In this document: piece by piece, positions 10,137 to 23,124 of the stretch
How the letters are laid out: every line of letters starts with the position of its first letter
Numbering within the stretch: position 1 is the first letter of the stretch
Assembly (NCBI GenBank): GCA_026874595.1
Contig: CM049311.1
Coordinates: 70,602,453 to 70,666,452 of the forward strand
DNA: 64,000 nt
Origin: Sipunculus nudus
Lineage: Eukaryota > Annelida > Sipuncula > Golfingiida > Sipunculidae
Reading direction: 5' to 3'
The notes under the pieces: model-generated
What the model saw: only the letters and a program-made list of their open reading frames with translations
Database searches by the model: none
What the model was told of the DNA's origin: nothing
Made by a program: the position numbers and the translations under genes

Positions 10137-13100
10137 ATAGGACAACCAAAAAACTAAATAAATGACAAAAGCCAGACATCTATGTAAGAGCTTGACTAAC
10201 AATAACAAAACTCCTTTTGAACCTGCAGATTCCGTTTAGTTTTACCTCCAGTGTTGCTGTTCTCTGTCAGAACAAACAAGTACCAACAGTTTGTAGATAA
10301 AATAAATATTTTAAATGTATAGCTTAAAGCCATAACTACCATTTAAATATTTCACACTGTGCATGCTTAAAAAGCCAATAGTAAGCTGCAGCTAAGTGGA
10401 TACAACCTTGGAGATGAATGTATTCAGTTCCATTGTTGCCAGAATGTTCAAGTAAAAACAGTCAAATCTCAACAGAATCTGAAATATTTACCCTCATACT
10501 TTCTTAAAAAAAACCCCAAGATTATGTTATTATTTGTTAAACTCTATGCATAGAAAACCAGATATAAACAAGTAAATTCTATGAAAAAAAAATACAGGGG
10601 CTACCACAAGTCTTATAGGAACAATTTAGTTGTCCAAGAAAACTTGGCATATTTCATGGCAATCCATGCATTACTAATGAGATATTTGAGGTTTTGTAGG
10701 TAATATTACACAAAGCTGACATATCATAATGAGCCAGTGACTTTTCTGAAGCACTGGTTTGGCAATTCAGTTGAAATATTGCATGCTTAGTCTTATAGGT
10801 ATAAATGTTTTTTACAAACCAATTCAAAGTACTTATTCTGCAACCTAGATCACTGAGAAGAAACATATCCACAAGTTAGCTAACTGGATTTTTATCTCTC
10901 TTGTTCTCTTTAGTCCCTTTATACATTTTTTTCTATCAAAGTTACGAATGCCTTGGTTTTAACTTTTTCTTGATTATCTGTAGCCCCGGTTTCCCCTAGT
11001 AACAATACTAAAGAGCAGTTTTCAGCCTGGCTGCTTTATATTACAAGAAATTCCAATTAGAAATAATAACGCGGTACACTGAAGGATGAATTATTAAACC
11101 TGGAGTACCATAATGTGTGAATCCCCTGAATAGGTTTATTTACAATTACAAACATGAACAAAAATGAATTGTAATCCTTCTCTAATGAAGCCTCCATTAA
11201 TCATGATTATGAACAAGCAAATGTACTCAAGGTAAGTGGTATTGGTCTCATGTTTGTTTGTTTTCACATATATTTTCTCCACTGTTTATTAAAGTTGTGT
11301 ATTATGAACTTATTCATGATATAAAATGTCTCATGATATATTTAATGTTAAAGTTTTTATAAAAACCAATGTTTCTGACCAATGAAAATTCAGTACTGTG
11401 AGAAAAAGGAGCTGCTTACTGTGGAATATAAAGAAATAACTACATTTTCCATTCATGTAAATTCATCTTTCTCTAAACATATGGTAGAAATTGAAATGAT
11501 AATTGTATTCTTGATAATTCTATGCATGGATATTTGGGTGTTTCAGGAAACACAAGTACTTGTTTCTGTGAGTTGTTGCATATATTATGTGGGGGTGTCC
11601 AGTGGTTTTCACTGATGGATCACACCACCTCTACAGTACATCAAGTCATGTTAAATATTGTGATGATAGGAATGATGACAATCAGACAACAGTGTGCTGG
11701 TGCAGAAATATTTGTCGTTGGTTCTACAATCACTCTAGATACAACCTTTTAATTGTACTAACCCATTGTTCAAAGCTGACAATAATGAAATTTCACTTAT
11801 GTTAATCCACTTGTAAGACCTGCTTGACCTAATTTATAGGAAGTAGGTCTATCAGGCATATTTGATCTAATTTTTTTTATCATCCAAGTCGGATATATGA
11901 ATGCCTCAAAGTTTGACTTAACATGAACGTCAGTCTTGAGCCCCTAAAACAATTTCGAATTTCTGTAAAAAATGAATGAAAATATAGGTGGCAGCATCTG
12001 TCTCAAATGACAAGTAAAACCTGGCAGTATCCTGGATTAGTAAACACAGTAAATGTAAAGGCAACCAATTCAATCATTATTTTTATATGTTTGTATTAAA
12101 TTTTACTAGTCATAAGAATAAGCTTATTATAATACTCAATTTTTAATCTCTGAGAGACATATGTAATGACTGGTTTGGTCAATTTGTTTTAATTTTCCAT
12201 GCTGACAGGAACATAGGTGTAAATAAGGTTGGCTGAACCATTTTACTCTTGTGGTCAAACTGTAATTTTGTAGCAATATTTAACTCTTATATAATTAAGA
12301 AGAGTGAGACATTCAAAGTGCTCAAATTCATGGTTTCACTATGCAGTTCACAGAATAAAGGTCAATGTGAGCTTATTTTTAGGTTTGCAAGGAGATTTCA
12401 CCTCGACCTGTATGGATATTTATATTTATGGAACTTTCCAGGTCTTACTGTTAGTTTCTTGCTCAGCAAACAGCTTGCATGAATTGCCAGAAGCTAGGTC
12501 CAACAACAAAAGCTCAGTATCACTAAAAGTTTACTGAGGTAAAAAAAAGATAAAATTTAAAACACACAAAGTTAAACTTTAAATATGTAACATACCATGA
12601 CCGATATACATTAACTCTTTAACACTGAAAATGGTCGTCCCCATTTCCTTCCAAGTAAAACAAACTACTAACATGTCCTTGTCAGTAAGCTATGATCCCA
12701 GGCTTGAATAGAAAGTACAGGACATCCCCCATGGCTTAATATATATAACCCATCTGAAACAACATGGTCCTGAAGAAAACCACAAAGGAGTTCTTTTGCA
12801 TTGACTAAATCCCTGAAGACTCCAGTTGATAGCTATCTCGCCACTGAGCCTCAATGGAGATGGCACATATATTAAATATCTGAAACATGCACTACAGGCT
12901 ATTTACTTTAAAAGGTACCCTTGAGGTATACAAATTGTATTAAATGCCATACATTTCCCCAGCTGCCATATAGTTCCTAGATCTGATCCTGCTCCGTGAT
13001 CTTAAGTTGTGCCCTTTTTTCACCTTATTGATACCCTTTTCAGTTCCCAATGTCATGCATTTATTTGCTGTAGTTTACTAATGACATCTTGCTGAATAAT

Positions 13101-13639
13101 ATTAAAACTAAAGATGATGACAATTGTAATTTTAAAGTTCATTGTCTCAATTGTCATATCTAATCAATCTGTCATATGACTGGCCTAGTGATATGCCTAG
13201 AGCTGTATTGTTTAAATCTAACATTTGTCTGACAATGCAGGCAAGTTGACCATGCAAGGAAGTTGTCTGTAAGGACCAAACCTCAGAAGGGTACAGTACT
13301 GATATTTAAATTGAAAACAAGACCACTGGTGACTCTTTTGAAACCCATTTTTCTTTACTTAATTCATACCAAAGGACAACACTCAGTACAAATAATAGTT
13401 GCTAAATTGCTTAGGTAGTTCTTTTAAAGTAGGTGGAATGATTAAAAAAAATGGAAGGTAAAAAGATCTGGGCCTAAATTTTAACATCAGGAGATTACAA
13501 GCAAAAATGTCTTTTTAGCAGGCTGAAGTCTTGTGCTTTTAACTTTTCTTACAATACATCTTTTCTTAAAAGGTGAAGTTATCACATCTTTTTTTTTTAG
13601 GGGTGGGGGGGGGGGGGGTGAATTTGCTTATTATTTCCA
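10137..13639. other. Stretch without supported gene
   Basis: A+T-rich DNA. A short piece near 11975-12000 (AATATAGGTGGCAGCATCTG) may be a fossil of the palindrome-bearing repeats. A G run with one T (about 13600-13618) lies just before the minisatellite. Open frames of up to about 78 codons overlap in several frames and show no coding character. Confidence 0.4.
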
Positions 13640-15135
13640 TGGATGGAGATATTTATTTCTTTATGTGTGGCCTCATGTCATCTTGGTATAATTTGTATAT
13701 TTCAGTTCCAGCATATTGTTTTATATCATTTAGTACATACTGGCATGGGCTTCAATGAACCCACTATCTGGTATATTTTTATAATTGGTGACTCATGTGT
13801 GGTCTCACAACAACTTGTAATATATACTGTATATTTCAGTTCTAACATGTTCCATTCAATCACATCTGCACATTCAATTATCTGCATATAGGTGGAGATA
13901 TATTGGTTTCTTTTTGTGTGACCTCAAGTCAACTTCGTATATTTGTATATATATTTCAGGTCCAGCATATCATTTGATCTCATTAGTTCATACTGGCATG
14001 AACTCCTGTTAACCCACTATATTTAGTTGATGATTCATGCAAGGTCTCATATCAACTTGTAATATATACTCTATATTTCAGTTCTAACATGTTCCATAGA
14101 ATCACAATTATTTCTTTCTGTGTGGCCTCATGTCAACTTGTTATACTTTGTATAATTCAGTTAAAACTCATGCTTTTGATTACAATTTGTTCTTTCTTGT
14201 TTGGCCTCATGTCAACTTGTTATACTTTGTATATTTCAGTTCAAAATCTTACTATTTGATTCTATTTTGTGTGGCCTCATGTCAACTTGTTATACTTTGT
14301 ATATTTCAGTTCAAACTCTTACTATTTGATTCTATTTGTGTGGCCTCATGTCAACTTGTTATACTTTGTATATTTCAAACTCTTACTATTTGATTCTATT
14401 TTGTGTGGCCTCATGTCAACTTGTTATACTTTGTATATTTCAGTTCAAACTCTTACTATTTGATTCTATTTTGTGTGGCCTCATGTCAAATTGTTATACT
14501 TTGTATAATTCAGTTATAACTCTTACTATTTGATTCTATTTTGTGTGGCCTCATGTCAACTTGTTATACTTTGTATATTTCAAACTCTTACTATTTGATT
14601 CTATTTTGTGTGGCCTCATGTCAACTTGTTATACTTTGTATAATTCAGTTATAACTCTTACTATTTGATTCTATTTTGTGTGGCCTAATGTCAACTTGTT
14701 ATACTTTAAATATTTCAGTTCAGACTCTTACTATTTGATTCTATTTGTGTGGCCTCATGTCAACTTGTTATACTTTGTTTATTTCAAACTCTTACTATTT
14801 GATTATATTTTGTGTGGCCTCATGTCAACTTGTTATACTTTGTATATTTCAGTTCAAACTCTTACTATTTGATTCTATTTTGTGTGGCCTCATGTCAACT
14901 TGTTATACTTTGTATATTTCAAACTCTTACTATTTGATTCTATTTTGTGTGGCCTCATGTCAACTTGTTATACTTTGTATATTTCAGTTCAAACTCTTAC
15001 TATTTGATTCTATTTTGTGTGGCCTCATGTCAACCTGTTATACTTTGTATATTTCAGTTCAAAATCTTACTATTTGATTCTATTTTGTGTGGCCTCATGT
15101 CAACTTGTTATACTTTGTATATTTCACTTCCATCA
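13640..15135 (+). repeat. 65/70-bp minisatellite with a TTTCAG in most units
   Basis: From about 14100 to 15130, roughly fifteen units share the core GTGTGGCCTCATGTCAACTT. Spacing between cores is 65 or 70 bp; the short form lacks a 5-bp AGTTC piece after the TTTC. Degenerate units extend back to about 13640. Most units carry TTTGTATATTTCAG, which reads as a 3' splice-acceptor-like string on the plus strand. Frames of 60-110 codons inside are repeat peptides and are not annotated as genes. Confidence 0.95.
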
Positions 15136-17451
15136 CGTCAATCCCCAACCTTTGGCCTCATAGTTCTTTTTTGTCTTGCCTTATGTCAAGCCTCCATCTT
15201 TAAACTTTGTATCTTTATGTTCCACCATATGCCATTGCTTCACAGCCGACTCTATTTATAAGGCTTCATGTCAAGACTGTGTAAAGCTATTTGAAAACCA
15301 CCACCAATCATCTAAGTGGAAGCCATTTTCACAGTGAAACATGAGGAAAGGGCAATAAATATGACAAGCACTTAAATGAGTAAGGCAGGGATCAATTCAA
15401 CCCATTGAAGCCAATCATGACATGGATACTGCAGATAAAGACGTAAATAACTGGGCAGAAACGATTTGCCAAAAGGTTAAACTTCTTAATTAAAAAAAGT
15501 ACAGTTCAATAAAGGAAAAAAACACCTAATATTCCACCAGGAAATTTAAGATTTTGGTGTCTTCAAGTTACCATGGTAACTTCAATTTCCATAGTATAAC
15601 AGCATGGTTGGCATGTTCATTTTTGTTTAACATTCACCATTACTTTATACAAAATAGAAATGATGATTTTATAAGCCGTTATTTGGTAATTTAGCTACAA
15701 AGTCTAATACCAACAGACATGCATGTACATGCTTGTATGTGTGAGCATACTGCTAATCTATTAGATTTGTTAAGTGGTATACCCATGAGTCAGTGTATAT
15801 GCAAGAAAACTGCCATTACATTTTTGAAAACTGGGTAGGAAAACATTGATTATTGTACATACATACGCAAGATTTATATCAGCAGCTGAAATAACTAACA
15901 GATTATTCATTTTTGATGTCCTTTGCACTGTCCTCAGGTGAGGTTATAGATTTAACAATGACATTTTGTAGCGGAGTTGACCCAAAGCTTTGTAGAATAT
16001 GCTAAATGCAGGATTCACATTTGACAAACATGGAATATATCTCCCAAAAGAGGAAAGTGTCTGTGGTGTTGCCACTTTGCCTTGACCCAGGAAATAACGG
16101 AATGCCACAAAGGACCTATTCTATAAATACACTAGGTACTGGACGGTGATGTGGGACTCGAGTCTCGATTTGAGTCCTAGTTTTTTTGGGACTCGGATTT
16201 GGACATGAGTGTCTTGGTCTTGGAGGTAATGACTCAAAATATCAGGCCAATTCCAACTTGATTCCAGTAGGAAAAATGTATTGTCACATATACTATAAAG
16301 ACATAAATACATGTGTGAAGTCACAATAAAATGTGAAAAAGTGTGAAATGATAGAATATACCCTTAACCTTGCATAAGTTCTGCATTAGGAGCTAAATGT
16401 GATTAAAGAAGATAAATCTAGTTGGGAAAAGATTTACTTACATACAAAGCGGTCTTAAAACGCTTTAGATCTAAGAATTAATCCCTTCACCCAACCTCTT
16501 TGGATTCCAGGTGCTCAAAGGGGCCAAATAATAAATGCACAGGTGTGGTATGTCAGTGCGTCAGATGCACATTATCTGTTTTATCACACACAGCAGCACC
16601 TCGGGGTCATCTCATGCAAACCCACTTGAAAACGATGAAATAGATGTTGAAAATGATGCTGTATTATACTGAAGCCACTTATCCTGTTGCAACACCCGGT
16701 TATGAAAATAGTGTTCCTGGTGAACTGTCATGATTAATATGTCAGATACAAGGTTTACAAGAGGATATGAACTAAATAAGATGAAATAACAGGCAAATGA
16801 TGGGTACAGCTGATTTTTATGCAACAAGAGAATGATGCTTCTTTAAACAGTTAAGTAAAAAGGCATGTGTAAACTAACACATGATAATCCAAAATGTCTA
16901 TTTAAAATCTGTTTTGAAAAGATGGTTTTTATTGGACTTCAACTCAGACTCGAGTGACCTGGACTAGGACTTGCACTTTGATGTTGTGTATTCCACTATA
17001 TCACTTGTACTGGAAAAATAAAGGCAGGGTCAAAGCAACAAAGATGCTGCACTTCTTTCAAATCAGGAACTTTTGACTCTAGAAAATAAACATTATAATA
17101 ATAATTTGTCTGTGAAGCTACAGTCCTGAAATGATATATATTCTAACTATATGCTAAATTAGCTTTGTTTAGAATCTTTGGAAAATACTGGACATAATAA
17201 AGTAAAATTAGTTTTATCAAAGATGTATTATTTCTGTGTGTGTATTTGTGCATCATGCAATTTTCATTATTTTGTACCAAATTATTCTGCTATAAAATTG
17301 ACAAGTCGGGTAAATAACGGTTTGAAGCAGAATCTGAACTGTTGTAGCATGAGTCATTGCTTTTTTTTTTCTTAACACCTGTGTACCTGAGAAAGACTAA
17401 CTGTATCAAATACAATGGCTCTAGTGACTACAGAACAGTGGAATTAGAACA
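15136..17451. other. Stretch with GACTCGAG-containing repeat traces
   Basis: Sequence at 16148-16200 (GGGACTCGAGTCTCGATTTG and repeats of GACTCG/GAGTC) recurs in similar form at about 16933-16975 (CAGACTCGAGTGACC), possibly as two ends of one degenerate element. No gene was seen. Confidence 0.35.
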
Positions 17452-18076
17452 GATTAGAGCCAGGCTTTCACTGGTTCTATTCTAAGCCAGGCTTTCACTG
17501 ATTCTATTCTGAGCGAGCCTTTCACTGGTTCTTTTCTGAGCCAGGCTTTCACTGATTCTATTCTGAGCCAGCCTTTCATTGGTTCTTTTCTGAGCCAGGC
17601 TTTCACAGATTCTATTCTGAGCCAGCCTTTCACTGGTTCTTTTCTGAGCCAGGCTTTAACTGGTTCTATTCTGAGTCAGACTTTCGCTGATTCTATTCTG
17701 AGCCAGCCTTTCACTGGTTCTTTCTGGGCCAGGCTTTCACTTGTTCTATTTGAGCCAGGCTTTCACTTGTTCTATTCTGAGCCAGGTTCTCACTGGTTCT
17801 ATTCTGGGCCAGGCTTTCACTGGTTCTATTCTTAGCCAAGCTTTAACTGGTTCTATTCTGAGTCAGCCTTTCACTGGTTCTAGTCTGAGCCAGCCTTTCA
17901 CTGGTTCTATTCTGATCCAGGCTTTCACTGGTTCTATTCTGATCCAGGCTTTAACTGGTTCTTTTCTGAGCCAGGTCTTCAAAGGTTCTATTCTTAGCCA
18001 GGCTCTAACTGGTTCTATTCTGAGCCAGGTTTTCACTGGTTCATTTCTGAGCCAGGCTTTTACTGGTTCTACATCC
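17452..18076 (+). repeat. 27-bp minisatellite (about 23 units)
   Basis: Units of CTGAGCCAGGCTTTCACTGG plus TTCTATT repeat every 27 bp (for example GAGCCAG at 17887 and GATCCAG at 17914). Because 27 is divisible by three, the second half stays open for 112 codons and reads as a 9-residue repeat, GSILSQAFT. The first half is broken by small indels near 17715-17750. No start context, splice site or homologous protein supports translation. Confidence 0.95.
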
Positions 18077-20935
18077 TAGATGAGAAGCAATGGAATTTTA
18101 GAGAAAGACTTTTTGTTAAAATGTTAAAATCCTACTGCACCACAACTACTACATCATACAGAGCCGTAAAATTCTTAATATGCTGATTACTATAAAAAGT
18201 ACAACAAGGTTTGCTGTGTTTCCTTTTCTTTGTTACCAGATCTACAGTAATTTTTTAAACATTGAGTCAATTACATCAGTTCACACTAAGATGATTGAGC
18301 TTAATAGTTCCAGGAAGGGCCATCAACTGTGCTTTATCAGGCACCTTCCTTTCTCAACATTGAGTATAGAACGGACAATACAAGCCAGTTCTAAAGAATT
18401 TTATTGATGTCCTAATGAAATGTGATTTATAGAATTTCTCTACTGAACAATCAACTGCATACATATGATCTACTGCTTTATATGAATCATAAATGACCAG
18501 CAAAAATGAAATAATGAGCAATTAATGTATATTATGACACAAATAAAAGTCCATGGTACTATGGTATCCCAATACATGATATGAAATTTTATTTCAGCAG
18601 CAATGACTGTGTGTGCTATTTTTTAAATCGGACTAATGTAAATATGTCACAAGGTCAAAACTAACAAGCCAATTAATTCAAATAAAGTGTCAATTTCTGG
18701 GGACGGAGCCGTAGGTTAAGCCTGTTATTGCTGCCAGTTGGCTGTCGATTCCCCCAGGGATTCAGTTGTGTTTTAGATCAGCTGACACTGAGAATTATGC
18801 AGATCAGCAATAGACTGAATCCACAGTTTATATCAAACAAACTGGGTCTCTCTTGAGATGGGAAAACCTATATTTTTTTTAAAGATTCTGTTAAATAGAA
18901 TTTTATATTACAAACTTTCATATGGTCATGCAGCTAGTAATCAAGGGAAAAAAAGAGGACTTGTTTTGTCCTGAAATACACAACTCTGCTAATGTCTAAT
19001 TACAAACAAACAAATCAACCCTGGAACTGTATTTATCAACCTGAACTGTATTATATCAAGGTTCTCCAATCTCCTGAGCAAGTAAGCTCTGCTCATAATG
19101 TCTGGACATATCTGGTTAACAAGTAACAACCAGACTGACAGCCAGACAGACAGACCGGGAGACAGGAAGGCAGAGAGAGTAATGGCTAGTCATCATTCTC
19201 CTGATTCTTCTGGTACTCTGTGGCAAATCAGTCAAGACTGTACCATATGGTCAAGAAACAGTTCAGGCAATTACAGCTAGAGTTTCATTTTCAACAAATG
19301 TTGCCAATTAACTGGCAAGGTTCTGTAGCCAATTTATTAAGGTGTCCTCATCTTAGTTCAGGACACAATTAGATGAAAAGAGGGGCATCAGGGAAGACAC
19401 TTCAAGTGACGAACAAACACAGATGTTGATCTCCAGTTTGAGCCTGGTGGCATTTGGATAGACTATCTGATGACTCAACCCAAAACAAGGAGGATCCAGG
19501 GTTTTGGGTTTGATTAAAGGAAGGTGTACCATGGCTCTTTGGGACAGAAAGGAGACAATCAGCTCTACTGATAAATGTAAAGAAAAATCAGCTCACTGCC
19601 TCACACCCCCTCCAACTGCCAATCAATGATCCACCTGTGTTTCATCTTAACATTTTGAACTGTAACGCATACTTACAAGTAGAAATCTGTTAACAACCGG
19701 TTTAAAGAAAAGAATGTAAAATGAAGGAAAAACTGGAAAAACAGTTTGGCAAAAACCTTACTTTTATTGTTAACTTGAATATTCTTGTAAATATAATGTG
19801 ACTGCATAAACTTATAATGCCTGTTAAAGGTAATGGACTTGTTTGCATAAAAATGTTTGATCGCAAGGAAAACCAAAATTTCTTGAATAGTATGAAGGAA
19901 ACGGTTCAGATAAATATACCAAACATAATTAAATTTGATTGTTTGATGTCGCCTGAAAATTGAAGAATACCTCAAGGTAATTTAGAGTGATTTCTGCGTA
20001 AATCATTACAATTGGGGTCAGATTACCCTGAGACTTTTAAGTTGGCAACAAATTGCCAACCAGCTTGGTGCTACTTCAAAGTAAATGAAGAGTAAACATT
20101 TGATGGAGGCCATGTCAAATTAGTCCTGATGGTTTACATTATCTATGGTTTAATCTGCATGTGACTTTGGCATATAGAGATGGCCCTTGATGTTAATGTG
20201 CAAATGGGACAAGGAGAGAAGACTTTAGGCTCATCCCCTGAGACATTTTGCTTTCACCTAGAACATGTCATATCCTAAATCAGTGATCCGCTGTCCCTGC
20301 AAGAATTCCCCAATGCAGAACAAATCTGTACTTACCTCTGCTCTCTAAGGAAGAGCCATCACCTTAACAGGACAAACAGGGGAGTATTTATATTAATTAT
20401 CTATTCTCTACTGAAGTTCAATGTTTAATGTGCCATCACAGGACAAAGTGCGAGCACTTTCCAAATATTCTGTCAAAATAAACCATGCAAATCTCATATG
20501 AGTGCAGACTGACTGAACTCACTGCAAGGGGTAATTTGATTTTAACTGCTGACTGAGATTCTTTTTATTATTCTGATCACAATCTAAAAGACTGGATATA
20601 AGAACAAAGAGGTACACTGTGGAATAGAACCTCCACTATTTAAATGGCAAAGGATAAGAAACTTCAGGTGTCTTCAGTGGATGATGCTACACTTTAAACT
20701 TACAGAAATTACAGATTCATGAAGATAAAACATGTTTCACTAAATATTGTAGATTGATGGAAAATATATCATAAAATGTTTTTGGTGCCATACTTGCAGA
20801 AATAAATGTTTGTGCAAAATCTTAACATTCTGGATAAGTGAACATCATATGAGTGGAAATTCTGGTAATATAAAATAATCTTGTATTTAATGTATCAGTA
20901 TCTGATTTCTGGGTAACATGAAAGATCTTATTGTT
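18077..20935. other. Stretch without supported gene
   Basis: Ordinary A+T-rich sequence with scattered AATAAA words and GACAG-rich traces near 19130-19170. I see no repeat with clear ends and no exon with paired splice sites. Confidence 0.4.
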
Positions 20936-20937
20936 TA

Positions 20938-21474
20938 CTGTGGAAGTGGTTAATTTGGTGTGTCTGAATTTTCGCGCTTTTTAATTTTTGTTTCTTTGCA
21001 GCATTAGCGTAGTTCATATTTTTGCACAAATCCTTATGTATAATAGGTTATTCATTTTGTATCAAATTATTAACAGTTTTGAAAGATTATACAAAATACG
21101 GCTAACAAGATCAGTGTGACCGTGTACATGCAACAGGCAATTGAGTACCGTGACAGCAAGGTGTAAACTAAACAATACGTAATTAACCAACTGTAATCAC
21201 ATTTGATGATGGAATTGTACATGCATCAACATTGTTTGACATTTGAGTAAGTTGTAGAATTGCTCAACAATAACAACTGTGATCATTAACTAGAAGAAGC
21301 TTGCTATGTGTGAACAAGAAATAGAGCTGGCTCTCCATTGTACTTCAAAGCAGTTGGGAGGGGTTATAAGTTGTCTAGGTTGTATGAAATAATGCATGTT
21401 CTTAATTAAGCACAAATCTAGCCCTCGCTAAAAGCACAAAAATTGAAGCCCTGCTAACAAAACCACTTCCACAG
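20938..21474 (+). mobile_element. TA-flanked MITE, copy 1 (537 bp)
   Basis: The ends are perfect inverted repeats, CTGTGGAAGTGGTT (20938-20951) and its reverse complement (21461-21474), each bordered by TA (20936-20937 and 21475-21476). TA target duplication fits the Tc1/mariner superfamily. There is no transposase frame, so it is non-autonomous. A direct-orientation relative lies at 30529-31315 and shares internal blocks such as GTGTACATGCA, AACAATACGTAATTA and ACTAGAAG.AGC.TGCTATGTG. Confidence 0.85.
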
Positions 21475-21476
21475 TA

Positions 21477-23124
21477 TCTAGGCTTTCTGTCATATTCATG
21501 ACAGAGTTTAATATTAATAGCTATAAAACTATTGTTATACGCATATAAACAAGAACCTGTGACAAAAATTGATCTTAAAATCTATTCCAACCATTTAACA
21601 GAAATTTTGATACAGGAATTTCTGTGTTAAACCAGTTCTGAACTGCCATATGGTTAACAGCATTCTCATTCTACAATCAGCATCACCTACATGTAACTTA
21701 TAAATAAGGAAAGAAGAAAAAGAAAATTATCGAGAAATTTAATCATGTTGGAAGATTGAAAGATACTGTATTTCAAAACCATAGAGGCACAGTACTTTTC
21801 AAATCAAAGCCTTTATGACTGTGTCTAAAATAAAAACAATTCTCAACCTTTTCCTGCCTAGGACAAATTGCTGAAATATGACATTGTCACGAGACACACT
21901 GATTGCAGAGAATTTATTGTCCACTTAATTTTGTTACACAGTGAAGCAAACATTTTGCACAGAGTCATCTTAATTAAAGCCTGGGGAATTCATATATCAG
22001 TAGCATTATTTTCCTGTTGTCAAAACTATTTAATTTGTTGCTGCCATGGAAACAGATTTCCATGACTGAAGACTTTTACATAATACACTTTTCTGATAAT
22101 TGCAACTTATCCTTGTGCCGATGTTTCAGTCCCAATTCATTCACTTTATACAGTTGATTATTTATTAAGGTCTAAATAATGACCGATACAAAGGAAAAAG
22201 TAATTTAATTTCTTAGAATTTCATGTTTATTAATAAAATTAATAAAAGACTATGTTGGGAGACCAAATGTAAATGATTTTTCCACCATTTCATATTTAGT
22301 TTGTTTGAATTGAGTCTGTTCTGCTGAACTAATTGCTGACAAATGTCTTTTCAGGAAAACCCTTGACAGTTGTCACTCAATCCTACCTGGCTGCTTCTAT
22401 TACTATGGCAACAGAGTGTCTCCTAACATAAAATATTCAAGTGGCTGATGTATTTTATACTGAAGCAAATGTTACTTGTCACTGACATACCTATAATATG
22501 ACATTCTGCCACAACCCAAACCACAAAAAAAATTAAATGTTCAGTTCACCTGCCTCTAATATATATACCTGCCTTATGGATATTTAATTCTTTCCATATC
22601 TTCATGAATATAATGCTTTATTACAATAGTTCTAACTGTAAATTCACCAGTGGCTAAAACTGATGATTTATTCATACCTAGGCACAGCAAATGAACTCAA
22701 TTAATCTGAGAAGTCTGCTCCATTCAAACCAAGGATAGGAAAAAACATGCTACTCTTGGTTTCTGTTAATTTTATTCATTTTGCTCACCTTTCTCAATTT
22801 GGGTAATGAGATAGACTTGAGATGTAACAAGTCCAAGACATATATTTTGCTATTTATTTTCATCCATGCATCAGATTTACTGATATAGTCAAACAAGTTC
22901 AAAAGATTCATTTAATAAAAGCAGGTAGAAATCCTATACTTGAGATAACTTCCAGTCTCCCATGTTGCAGCCCCGACGTAAATACCAAATGAAACCTTGA
23001 ACAAATATGATTTCATTCCACAGAACAAGTTTTGTTATTGATTCCTACATCTGAAGTAGTTTATTTGAGTTGGTGACCCTCCCTATTTCACATAAAGAAA
23101 TAAAATGCATTTCCTAGTACTCTT
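21477..23124. other. Stretch without supported gene or repeat
   Basis: A+T-rich DNA. I saw neither terminal inverted repeats nor paired splice sites around an open segment. Confidence 0.35.

Noticed and set aside
14130-15261. Overlapping plus-strand frames of 60-110 codons reading repeats such as CGLMSTCYTLYISV
   Set aside because: They are all three frames of the 65/70-bp minisatellite; no frame is preferred and unit-length changes shift the frame.
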